Origin: Kuschelorhynchus macadamiae | Taxonomy: Eukaryota; Arthropoda; Insecta; Coleoptera; Curculionidae | Assembly (NCBI GenBank): GCA_030620095.1 | Contig: JAUTXW010000352.1 | Span: 1 to 64,000 of the forward strand | Direction: 5' to 3' | Length of the DNA stretch: 64,000 nucleotides | Shown: one piece after another, positions 37,711 through 47,922 of the stretch | Layout of the letters: the number at the start of each line of letters is the position of its first letter | How positions within the stretch are numbered: the first letter of the stretch is position 1 | Translations under genes and position numbers: made by a program | The notes under the pieces: generated by a model | The model's database searches: none | What the model was told of the DNA's origin: nothing | What the model saw: only the letters and a program-made list of their open reading frames with translations

Positions 37711-38270
37711 TCAGGCCAAGATGGGAATTTTAGGTAAGCCTGGAGTCAATCTGATTCCCAGAAAACTAACTGATTCATTAGCATCTGGTAGATTCATTAT
37801 CCGTGTTGATAAAAATAACCTCTGGTTTTTAGCAGTGTTTATACTCATTTGGTTTACAAGAAACCAAACTATGGCCTTTGCCTGTGTCTCCTTCAGACCC
37901 TCCCGCAGAGGATTCAGACTACTTGCTCTTCTAATAATGGTTGTATCTTCCACGAAGAACAGCAGATCGGCACTGGAGTCACAGTCATGCCAATCAATTA
38001 TTGTATTTTGATAATAATCATTGATATAAATCAGAAAAAGCAGGGGTCCCAGCACCGATCCCCTATTTTAATTCACACTAGTTAGATATATTGCTACCCA
38101 GAGTAACAGTCTGTGATCTACTGACTAGGTAAGATTGCAATAATGCAATGCTCCGTGAAGAATAATTATAATATCTGAGCTTTAAGAGATTATTGAAGGA
38201 GACACAGTCAAATGCCTTGCTTAAATCACAGAACAAGGCACCACAGTAATCACTACATCAATACTCCCAT
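37711..38270 (-). pseudogene. Non-LTR RT core fragment
   Basis: Minus strand: about 38130-38270 reads CGALFCDLSKAFDCVSFNNL (the D-x-x-K-A-F-D box). A break follows and 37711-38055 reads LGPLLFLIYINDYYQNTI, then LLFFVEDTTIIRRASS, where the usual F/Y-A-D-D is V-E-D, then VSFLGIRL. The changed catalytic box and the frame break mean it is dead. It is inside the insertion that splits the exon duplication. Confidence 0.75.
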
Positions 38271-38446
38271 TTACCAATTATACAAATCGAGTAATTGCAC
38301 TTATTGCTGATTTTGAATTTCTAAATCAAATTGTTGTGGGCTAAATAAATTATGGGATAGGGGGGGGGGGAGATTAATGGTATGAATTTTTGTTACTCTT
38401 TATATAAACATTGTTAGGGCTTCAATTTAAGGGAAACATTTCTTTC

Positions 38447-39229
38447 TTCTTAAAAGGATGCAAACACTATATGATGAACAATCAAGGCCTGAAAACTTAT
38501 TAATATCTTAAAAATAATTAAAATGGTAATTAAATATTAATAATTGTTCTGTCATAGTGTTTGAGATAATATACTTTTTGAAGTCATACCTAAAAGAAAT
38601 TACAATTATAAAACTTACTGAACAAGATAAAAATCGTCGTTAAACTTTGCTATCTAAAACAACATTTATGCATTTAATTGAACTAACTCTAGCATCTTAG
38701 TGAGCATAGTATGAGGTTTTTTCTGGTGTTTTTTTAGAGAAAATCTTGGAAATGATTTATATTTCCTTTTTAAATTATTTGGATTCAAACACAAACCTAA
38801 AAAAAATGAAAATCCTAACCCTACTTTAACATCTTACCAGCTCAAAACAGAGATGCTTAAATGTTGTCGGTCTCAAAATCTTACCCAAAGAACCAAAACT
38901 AATTTTTGACATTGTTTAAACAATTTCGATAAATTTGTTTTATGGCAAGATGTCTTAGTTTTGATCTAAGTCAGCAATAAAGGTAAGGCATAATAGATTT
39001 TTTAGGTATTATTTTATCACAAATTATGAGCCCCCCAAGCTGAAAACCTGCTTACGCTACTGGCTCGCATTGTATGATAAAAATTGATTTTAGTGATACA
39101 TTGAATTAATGAATGAACATTAAAACGGCGCATAGTTTTATGGCTAAAATGCATTTTCAGATAAAGGAAATCCGGCGAATTAAAATAAGAGTTTATTTCG
39201 ATGACATGTTGTAAATAAAATACTGTTTT
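38447..39229. other. No gene recognised
   Basis: A+T-rich non-coding sequence without an identifiable element. Confidence 0.4.
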
Positions 39230-39272
39230 AATTATCTGATAATGGAAATACAATTTCCATTATCAGATAATT
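39230..39272. repeat. Perfect short hairpin (20-bp arms, 3-base loop)
   Basis: 39230-39249 (AATTATCTGATAATGGAAAT) is the exact reverse complement of 39253-39272. The same TTATCAGATAATT piece is repeated at 39290-39303. Confidence 0.9.
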
Positions 39273-39693
39273 TTAACTGTACTTATATTTATTATCAGAT
39301 AATTAAAATAGACCTTCATAAAAATGACAATTGATTTTCACGATACTTTGAAAAAATCGATGTGAGTTCAAATATCTGATATTTTAAATTAAATTTTTAT
39401 AACATTCTGGGAGCAAGGATGAATAAAAAGTAAAACGGATTGTTTATCAGAAATGTTCAAAATAGATAATTATTTACTTTTTCACAACATCGCCGATTTT
39501 GATGATTTTTTGCACATAAATGTGTATTTTGAGGTTTTGATCACGGATCCGAAGTAAAATTTTTCTGGCCATGTTTCGTTTTTGGGTTATTTACCTCAAA
39601 GTTCATAAGCAACCTAAACCCAATTTAATTTTTTTCTTTCTTCTTTTTTATGAGAATCCGCTGATTCTGTATGAAATTACTACAAATGGTAAA

Positions 39694-40373
39694 TATTTAC
39701 ATACACTTACCATAGCCGATTTTGATAATTTTTTGTTCAACGGTTGATTTTCAGAGGCTGATAACTGATAACGAATACGAAGTCGAATATTTTCGGCGGC
39801 GTTTCGTTTCTGAGATATATGCCGTCAAATTTTACACTCTTATATATACTTTTTTCCTTCTTACCTGTTTCCTTCGGTAATTTTTATAAGAAAACGATTG
39901 AATACACGATTACAATATCAATTTTACACATGTTTTCCAATTTAAGACGTTATATTACTCAAAAATCATATCAATAAAGTTATATCTGTCAAATGCTATT
40001 GATTTTGCATTGCAGTTTCTTCTTTGTATGACAATGGACGCAACATAAAAAAATTAAGAAAAATTCCTTATTAAAAATAGCATTTAACAGATACAATTTT
40101 ATTGACGTGATTTTTGAGAAATATAAAGACATACATTGCAAAATATATGTAATTATAATATTTTAATTGTATATTCAATCGTTTTCTTATTAAAATTTCA
40201 AAAAAGGAGGTGAAAAACCGTCTGTATAAAATTGTAAATTTTGACTGTGTATATCTCGGAAAAGAAACATCTCCAAAAAAATATGGCTTCGGATTCGTTA
40301 TGTGCGTCTGAAAATCTACCGGTGTACCAAAAATCATCAAAATCGGTGATGATAAGTGGAAGTAAATATTAAA
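39694..40373. mobile_element. Foldback element 4
   Basis: Left arm about 39694-39990, right arm about 40077-40373, imperfect inverted copies centred near 40030. Shared landmarks are CCGATTTTGAT, AAGAAAACGATTGAATA and AAAAATCA(T/C)(A/G)TCAATAAA. There is no coding sequence. A further diverged direct copy of the outer arm (CCGATTTTGATGATTTTTTG...) lies at 39491-39600. Confidence 0.7.
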
Positions 40374-40577
40374 CTATACAAACTTTTATAAAAAGACGTA
40401 AAATAATCACTAAAAGATTTCCCTCATGTCGGCTACCTTGACATCATGAAAAACCATCGAGATACAACTTTAAAGAGAAATATTAATTGATACCAATTAA
40501 TCCAAAAGCGACTTATGATAGTTAACTTAATTTTTTTAAATAGAATGGAAATTTCAAAATATTCGAAAACAAGCAAA

Positions 40578-40601
40578 ATATATATATATATATATATATA
40601 A
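40578..40601. repeat. (AT)n microsatellite, 24 bp
   Basis: A short AT run just upstream of the env-like relic. Confidence 0.9.
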
Positions 40602-40639
40602 ACATTCAAAATAACAGGGAATACCATAAGGAATATTTT

Positions 40640-42030
40640 AATCCTTTTATTACATTATATACACTTGAAAAAAGAATAGATACTTTATTAGAACAAATTG
40701 TCCCAAATCAAGAAAACTATCGTAGAAAAAAAGGCCTTTTTAACCCCTTAGGTTCATTCATAAAAAGTATAACCGGAATCATAGACCAAAATGACGCAGA
40801 GCAAATTGACAATGAGCAAATCACGAAATTACAAGAAAACCAAAATAAATTAAAAATTGACGCTATCAATCAAATTACACTTTTAGAATCTACTATTAAT
40901 AAATTTAAAACATTTATATCTAATATCACGCATAACCAAATAGTACTAAAATCACGCATTTTACAAATAGAAAATATAATTAATAAAGTACAAATGAAAC
41001 AAATTAGCAATCACCAATTTTGTTTAATATATACAATAAGTAATCAAATAACAACAGTTTATCAGTCAATCTACAATATTCTGAATAAAATCGAAATAGC
41101 TTTAACTTTTGCAAAAATTAATGTACTTTATAATTCAATACCCAAATGAACTATTTATAGAAATAAAAAACTTCCACAATCATTTAGGCTCAGATAAACT
41201 CCCTTTAGAAGTAACTTATAAAAATATACTTAATTTCGCAAAAATTATAGAAATTATATTTTCCTAAAAAATTTTAATATTGTATTTATATTTGAACTTC
41301 CTCTTGTGCAATCGGAAATATATCAGTATTTTAGGTTATTTCCTTTACCAATTCCCAATAATCGATCATTTCTTGTAAATATTCTTTATAAACCCTACCT
41401 AGCATTAGGCAATACAAAATATGCCCATATGGACCAAAGATGTCACGAAATCCAACCACAGAAATATCTGTGCAAAGAAGCCCACAACGCGTTTGTCGAA
41501 GACAGCCCCTCCTGCGCTGTTCAACTTATTAAACATCACCCAAATATTACGTGCCACCCATTTGAAAATCAACTGCACGTAAAGTAAAGTAATCGACGAC
41601 AAATGGATGATAACAGTACCAATGCAAGTAATTGCCATCGTAAATTGTCAAAGAACTGAAGATAACATACCCCTATATGGTTCCTATCTTCTTGAGTAAT
41701 TCGCACGATGTAAAGTACAAATAAAGTCAATTTCGCTTGAAACATACAAATCAAGCCAATTAACATTTAATGGAATTAATCTACTTACCCTTAATCTAAG
41801 CCTAATTAAAGAAAATCGAAATTCATTCTACAGCCCTCCTTGTATGGACGTAAACTACGTAAACCTAAAAACTACTAAAGAAATTGAAGCGAAATTGGAA
41901 AACCAGAAGAAAACCCTAAAAGAAATGACCACAACAATTCATGTAAACAGACCAGTTTTTGAACAATTTTACCTTACATACTCATTTCAACAATTATTAT
42001 ATTTTTCATATACAAAAAACTTGTAAAAAA
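40640..42030 (+). pseudogene. Env-like relic of an insect endogenous retrovirus (errantivirus type)
   Basis: A run of plus-strand reading blocks separated by stops and frameshifts. A basic cleavage-like site, RRKKGLF, at about 40721 is followed by a hydrophobic/glycine stretch (NPLGSFIKSITGI) and D-Q-N-D-A-E. This is the arrangement of fusion peptides in the baculovirus F-like envelope proteins of insect gypsy/errantiviruses. A long helical heptad region follows (about 40800-41140), then cysteine-bearing ectodomain pieces (41306-41587 and later), then about 41844-42026, ending near a hydrophobic segment (FYLTYSFQQLLYF). At least four breaks (near 41148, 41200-41290, 41585 and 41700) make it non-functional. 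No gag or pol lies upstream in the window. Confidence 0.65.
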
Positions 42031-42151
42031 GGCTAATAAAAAACAATTAAATGCAAACTCTGATTGCATTGAAGAAAATAATTTTGTAAACTATTAATAA
42101 TCTCTAAAACTTTTGGTAATTTTTGAAAACACGTCTATAAGAACGTGCTTT

Positions 42152-42262
42152 CAACTAAGAGGGGAGGAGTTACGTTACAATTCTGCATTTATGCACTTAC
42201 AATCCTTACACTTTTATCTTTTCGTTCTCATGCAACATAAGCTTTACTGAACTTATAAATGT
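42152..42262 (+). mobile_element. Polypurine tract and possible start of a 3' LTR
   Basis: AAGAGGGGAGG directly precedes AGTTACGTTACAATTC. A purine tract followed by AGTTA is the usual junction with the 3' LTR in gypsy-like elements, and it stands at the right place after env. The candidate LTR is interrupted near 42262 by an RT fragment on the other strand. 43400-43960, which has a TATAAAGATC and an AATAAATAGG, may be its remainder. Confidence 0.4.
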
Positions 42263-43320
42263 GCTGAGTGAATCTCCCTGGAACATACCTCGTCTGATGT
42301 AGATCTCTTCTGTTTCGATGTGTTCTTTTTATGTTCTCAAGTTGATTTTAGTTTTCCACGTACTCATGATTTGCGTAAGAAACTGCCTGATGTTTTTATT
42401 GACTTTATATAATTCTAGTACTCTGGTTAGCCAACTGCGGGATATCGAATCAAAGGCTTTTTTATAATCTATGTAACCAGTATGAAGGTTTCTATAATTT
42501 TTCCTGGTTTGTTCCATGATGACGCTGTCTATAATGAGCTGCTCCTTGCATCCTCGGCTGTTTTTGCTGCACCCTTTTTGTTCTTCCGTTAGAATGTTTT
42601 TATGTCCTAGATGTTGTTCTATTCTCCTGGTAATTGTGGCTGTGATGATCTTATATAGGGTTGGAAGGCACGTAATAGGTCGGTAATTTGACGGGTCCTT
42701 ATTGTCTGAATTTTTGGATTTAAGGTATGTTATTCCTTGGGTGAGAAAACTGGGGAGTGTGCTAGGTTTTAAAATAATTTCATTAATTTGGCGAGTGAGA
42801 GCTTCATGTGTAGAGGTAAACTGTTTGTACCAGAAGTTATGAATGTTATCTATTCCAGGACATCTCCAGTTAAGCGTGTATTTGATTGTTTCTGCAACTT
42901 CTTGTGTTGTCATTGCAAAGTCCTCTTGTTCCTCTAAGCACTTGTGTCTGTCTTCTTCCGCTTTAATCCATGAAGCGTTATTATTATGTAGTTTCGGTTC
43001 TGACCAAATACTTTTTCAGTATTCTGTGATCTCTTGTTTGGTCGGTGGTTCTATTACTCGTACCTCCTCATTGCTCATGATTTTTTGGTAGAACCGTTTT
43101 TCGCTTCTTCGAAACAGGTTGTTAACGTCCCTTCTTTCATTTGATTCTTTGTATCTTCGGAGTCTTGCGGCATACACAGATAATTTTTGCTTCAGAGTGT
43201 CAAGGATTTCTGTAAGCGTGTCATCAGGAGATGCAGATTTGATTTTCTCTACACTTTGTGTGATACGTTTTGACTTGTTGCCGTTCATGGATTGGGTAAG
43301 ATGTCCCAAGTCTTTTCTAA
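42262..43320 (-). pseudogene. Non-LTR RT fragment of R4/Dong-like type
   Basis: Minus strand. 43016-43309 reads KQKLSVYAARLRRYKESNER and SEKRFYQKIMSNEEV, the conserved region before RT. A TGA at 43016 stands where Trp is expected (EY-stop-KSIW). The same frame continues in 42329-42913 with NYRPITCLPTLYKIITATIT, KGCSKNSRGCKEQLIIDSVI and IDYKKAFDSISRSWL. The 'GCKEQLIID' style is that of endonuclease-bearing RLE elements such as R4 and Dong. Beyond 42329 a shifted frame reads RRGMFQGDSLST and is then cut, so the Y-A-D-D box and the endonuclease are missing. The family name is by resemblance only. Confidence 0.7.
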
Positions 43321-44011
43321 TTTTGCTCAGCTTGCAACCGTTGGAAATTTATAAAAATAATTCTGACCCTTCTTTTTATGACATTCCAAATCACAATTCC
43401 AACCGTTGAAATAAATCGAATCGGTTGAAAATAAAAAGCAAAACCTGAAATGGAGGGTAAAACAATGTGCTAACCGTACTTTCACCGTTCAGGGGCTTTT
43501 AAATTAGGATGAGCTATAAGCAACAGGTTATCTCGCCCTCGAATAGAGGGATCAACATTGCAAGCAGTTTCACTGGCAGTGTAAAAAGATTAATTTTACG
43601 AAAATCGTATATAGCGGATACCGTGGACTTTAAAGACTTCTAATTGGCCATTAAGGGTTATTTTGTGCTCGAGGCGCTGCTGAAAGTGGTGTGTATGTGG
43701 TCAGATAGGCGAACCCACCGCCTTGCCGCAACTGCTAAGTATCCAGGCCTCTCTACTTAATTAGTTGAAAGCGGAGTTCCCTTTGCTCTTGGACTTATAA
43801 AGATCTATTGATGCATGAGCATTATTAATTCTATCTAACTCAGATTCGAGACGGAGACCGCATCCAAGTTTTACTCAATAAATAGGATAACGCTACAAAG
43901 TGAATTGAATTAATAACTCAATTTCGTCGGTACTTTGTTGGCCACATCTTCCATAGTTACTTTAATAGGCCTATCATAACTTTACCTGGATCTATTTAAG
44001 TAAAAAGAGCA
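43321..44011. other. No gene; possible LTR remainder
   Basis: Contains TATAAAGATC (about 43797) and CTCAATAAATAGG (about 43874), as an LTR promoter and polyadenylation signal might look. No paired LTR is found in the window, so this is only a suggestion. Confidence 0.3.
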
Positions 44012-44722
44012 GTGGCAGCTCGCGGGTAAAAAAGTAAGTGAAGTGCAAAAGAAGCAAGGAAATTTTTTTATACCTAAATTTTGTATACTAAATCAATTCT
44101 CCTATCCTTCATAGCAGCAAATTTATTTATAACATCCTCATAAAATGGATGAGTTGCCCTAATCTCCTCCAGAAATTCCTTTTGAATTGAAATATTGCCT
44201 AGAGAAGTAAGTCTTTCTTGAGATAATGTATTTCTTAAATAAGTTTGTACACCCGCGTTTGAGGCAAGAAAAACTTCTTTCCACTAAAGCACTCGTCGAC
44301 GGTATTGTCAAAATAAGGGAAAACAGTTTATATGCTTCGGTAAAAATATCTTTATTTTCATTAATTTTTTTCACTTGCTCTTGCAGCAATATATTCCAGT
44401 TACTATCATTGGCAAAAATAAGACCAAGCTCATTTTTAAGTCGTTGAGTTTTTGAAAATATTTCCCCATATAACTGTAACAAATTTTCAAACGGGCCAGT
44501 CGGAAAATTTAAACTATATTCGGAAAATTTAGCAGAATCTGCCAAACATAAAAATGTAAGTTTTTCACAGTCTTGAAATCTTAGTGTCATTTCCATTAAA
44601 ATATGGTCCAATATTTCATAAAAAAGGATTCTATACTTAGCCCTAATTTCTTCAGGTGAAAGCTTAGCTAGCTCACGTTTGTAATGATTTATTTCTGTAA
44701 TAGAATTTGCTTTATCAAACAT
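44012..44722 (-). pseudogene. hAT transposase C-terminus (ZMYM1-like) with terminal repeat
   Basis: Minus strand, 44159-44722: YSLNFPTGPFENLLQLYGEI, then the hAT dimerisation block LFSLILTIPSTSALVERSF followed by SCLKR. A frameshift near 44200 leads to ATHPFYEDVINKFAAMKDRR and a stop at 44074-44076. CAGTGGCAGCTCGCGGG at 44015 fits a hAT terminal repeat tip. The N-terminal zinc finger and the catalytic RNase-H-like part are missing: the frame starts at a methionine close to unrelated sequence. A 5'-truncated relic. Confidence 0.75.
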
Positions 44723-45139
44723 AGTATTAAAAAAAAATGTTCATTTCTTTTTTTACAGAGCGTCGCGCGACAGCGTTTTATATTGGATATGCAAAAATGA
44801 ACGACAAGCGATTTTTTTTGACATTTATACACATTTTAAGGATTTGACTTTTATAGTCATATAAAAAAATACACGAACAACACATAGGTAAACAAAGTGA
44901 AAATCACACACATGGGTTACAACAATAAAATGAAATACCACAAATAATTAAAACAATACAACCTAGCTCGTTCAACGGTTGTTTGAGAATAGCAATAGAC
45001 CAAATATTCTTCCGTGTTATTGGAAAAAAAATAGTAATACGGTTTTTTACTTTTTTTATGTATTGCAAATAGCCTGCAAATAATTTTAGCATACGGATAT
45101 AGTCATTTGATTTTATTAATTATATTGAATTATGCAGTA
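44723..45139. other. No gene recognised
   Basis: A+T-rich sequence between the hAT and Penelope relics. Confidence 0.4.
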
Positions 45140-45660
45140 CTGAGATTCTCTAAATCGTTTTTTTTTATTAACTGGAATTTTATTCTGTTGTATATGTTTC
45201 ATTTCTGAGATTAATCTCTTTTAATAGTTAGTTTGGGTATCCAGTACAGATGTATTGTCAAAATCGAAACTATGTCTCTTTTATGTTATACTAAAGCTGT
45301 TGGATTAGTTTTTAAAAGAAAATTCTTTTGGTTATTTTTATGTTCTCTAATCCTGTCCTTGAGGTACCTACCCGTTTGTCCAATATTAAATTTCTGACAT
45401 TGTAAACAAGGAATGTGATACACAACATTAGATTTTTGTTCCTTTTTTGTTTTTGTTTTAAGTTTGGAATAAAAGTGGGTTTTGAGTGTATTGTCACTTT
45501 TTAGTGCTATCTTAATGTTCTCATTATCTCTGGTAGTATGGTTCGAAACAACATTTCTTATTTTTTTCTGGTAACCTGTTGATATACGGAAGTTTACAAT
45601 AAATATCGGTGGTGTTATTGTTTGTTATTGTTTTCACCTTTCCGATATTTTTACCCCAAA
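45140..45660 (-). pseudogene. Penelope-like element, GIY-YIG endonuclease region
   Basis: Minus strand. Near 45570 it reads KKIRNVVSNHTTRDNENIKI, near 45480 LKTHFYSKLKTKTKKEQKSN, then VVYHIPCLQCQKFNIGQTGR, YLKDRIREHKNNQ. This is the Cys-bearing linker and the GIY-YIG nuclease of Penelope-like elements (V-x-Y-x-I-P-C-x2-C and I-G-Q-T-G-R, R-x-x-E-H). After a frameshift near 45290 it continues SFDFDNTSVLDTQTNY, a stop, then KRLISEMKHIQQNKIPVNKK. The RT domain is missing. A 5'-truncated, frameshifted relic, ending at the (TA)n tract on its 5' side. Confidence 0.8.
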
Positions 45661-45697
45661 GAATCTAAAAATAATTATCCTCTTTCAATAATCAAGA

Positions 45698-45700
<3 letters not shown>

Positions 45701-45751
<51 letters not shown>
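45701..45751. repeat. (TA)n microsatellite
   Basis: About 51 bp of TA. Confidence 0.97.
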
Positions 45752-45756
<5 letters not shown>

Positions 45757-47603
45757 CTTCTTTAACTACGAGTAAAATGGCGCCCCCAGCACTTATCGCA
45801 AAAGAAAACACTGTTGTCATATCCTCTAATAAAACACTCTTATAATCTAAAAATTTAAACTAAATGTTGTGTGGGGCTAAATTAGACACAGCACCATAAA
45901 ACTCCAAACGAATTTTGTGGCCCAAGAAATATTAAAGAATAGAAAATTACATTATGAGTATGTCGTTTTAACTGGACGCGTGTTAGAGCTGTAGTATGGC
46001 ACTCAACGTATTAATATGTCGTCAATCTCAACCTCACAGTAAGAATTAAAGTAGAGATCACAATTCATTCATAAATCACGTTAGTGGCATGCGCCAACAT
46101 GGTTCCCCTATTTTCACATTCTATCTACAAATGTTGACGATCAGACAAGAAGTGGGGATGGCACATGTCCATGTCACTTCTTGAATTAATTAAACTTGAA
46201 GTAAATAGGCTAAGTAGTTCTTGAGCTTTGTCGCGGACAGACATACAGACTGACCTATGGAACTGAAAAAACATGTTTTTTTTGCGTCTAGAATACGTTT
46301 ATCTTGCGAGGACAAAAATAGAATGGCCGATTGTCTTACTGTTATTCTATGTTAATAGATAAATTTAATCTTTGTTGTAGACCATTGTACTATTATACTA
46401 ACTTGTCAATGAAAGTGGGATGGTCTAACACGACAGTGGGATGGTCTAATATGTGGAGTAGTCGATCGGGGTTGTCATTTCTAATTGAACCTTTTGTCAC
46501 TGGTGTAATCTGATCTAAGGCTTTGGGTATTTTAGCTTGTATTTTACTATTTTGCAATAAAAGTAATTTCTTTATACGGTTTAGAAACTAATACTGGAAA
46601 AACATTACTATTCTTTGTATGAAAATTTTATTGCATCACGTTTGAAAATATTCACCGTAATATAAATTGGTATAAACATTGGAGTTCTTGGCTAAACTTG
46701 GCATTGTCGTACGATCGACCTTATGCTGTGAAGTAATCTTGGCAGTGGCAAAATATGTAAATACTGAACTCTAAGATCCCAATGAACGTTTTATTTTAAA
46801 ATCATGAATCCACCCCAACAATTTCGCAATTATTTACTAAAGTTGTTGCTGTTGCTATTACGTACCCCAGAAATTTAATAATTATATGTTATTTTATTTT
46901 TCATACCTTTTGGTCTGTTGCTAGAAGTAAACATATCATCCCGAGTCCCATAAAAACTCTGTCAAAGTGAAAAATATCAATATTAAAAGTCCACATAAAT
47001 AAACGCCACAAACTGTATAAAACCAAGGCATATTTGCGGTTCAATTGAAGTTATTTGAAAAGCCTCTTGACTCCTTGTCATCCTGGATGAGAGATCACCG
47101 AACATCGGGATACGCTTTTACGTAAATCCTCGAGTGCCTTTTAGCCTTGTTACCAAAGATCAGGACCGATATTGAGTACCGTCTAAACATAGGATTTTAT
47201 TTAAGAGTGGGATTTTCGGATGCAAAGCGAAGCAAACATTGTTGATTCTCTATAGACGTAATGCTTATTATAAGGAATAAACCGAATGGAGAAAGATTTA
47301 AGCGCTGCCTTATCTCTGGGAGTTATAAGGTGGCACGAAATCCCGATTTGTTTTCGGCGTCAGTAGTGGCTTGTCATATTTTTAGATGAAGGGTCGAAAC
47401 CCTAGTCAAAACCGAAGTTTTCAAAATCTAAAAATATCCTTTAAAATATTGTTTTTAAAATATACACTCGTGTTCATCTGAAGTGGATAACCTAAAATAA
47501 GCACCCAAATCGAAACCGTCATAATTTGTATGCTATTTGATTCGTCCTAACACTGAAACCCAAGTTCAGAGTTCTAACCACACTACACCACAACTTTTTA
47601 CGT
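45752..47603. other. No gene recognised
   Basis: 46160-46320 contains TTGTCGCGGACAGACATACAG, which resembles the 3' non-coding ends of several insect retroposons, but no coding part is attached. GTGGGATGGTCTAA occurs twice at 46414-46450 as a short direct repeat. The rest is unassigned. Confidence 0.4.
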
Positions 47604-47647
47604 TCTGGACGCGCGTTTTGCTAACCAAGTTAGCATCATCAGCAGAT
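47604..47647 (-). ncRNA. Hammerhead-ribozyme-like motif, one core base off consensus
   Basis: Read on minus: TCTG, then CTGATGA, then a perfect stem with GCTAAC and GTTAGC around TTG, then AAAAC, GCGC, GTC and CAGA. This matches the type I hammerhead layout: stem I (TCTG with CAGA), core CUGAUGA, stem II, GAAA, a very short stem III, and GUC at the cleavage site. The G of GAAA is A here, so activity is doubtful. Such motifs are known from Penelope-like and other retroelements. A Penelope relic on the same strand begins about 2 kb downstream. Confidence 0.5.
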
Positions 47648-47706
47648 GATATAAACTAAAGTAACTTATTCTAACAGAGACTATTTATAGGTAAATCTGG
47701 TCACAC

Positions 47707-47922
47707 TTGGTTGCACTCGACTGCACCGTTGTCAAGAAGTTGGAAGAAAACAAAAAGAAGACTGCTGTGAGTGTACTCGGAAAGAAGGAAAATGAAGCAA
47801 CTAGTATCCAAAAACTGAACATATTTAATGTAAGGTCATCGCAAGTTAAGACAAGTTCATCAAGTACATCTGGTACTAATTTAAATAACTGCAATAGTGC
47901 GGTAATATCTAACATTATCTAA
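47707..47922 (+). other. Open frame of 71 codons, unassigned
   Basis: Lys/Glu-rich then Ser/Thr/Asn-rich translation (KKLEENKKKTAVSVLGKKE, later SSSSTSGTNLNNCNS). It looks like real protein of a low-complexity kind more than random A+T-rich sequence does. No splice signals or homologue that I recognise. It could be part of an exon or a transposon protein. Confidence 0.25.

Larger units (their letters stand above)
36661..38446. repeat. Intron/exon duplication, second copy, split by insertion
   Basis: 36661-36945 and 38372-38446 together match 33629-34003. The inserted 36946-38371 contains two minus-strand non-LTR fragments and ends in a run of G (38358-38370). Confidence 0.7.

Noticed and set aside
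39017..40627. Several minus-strand frames of 60-90 codons
   Set aside because: They fall in foldback arms and A+T-rich DNA, rich in Ile, Phe and Tyr as expected by chance.
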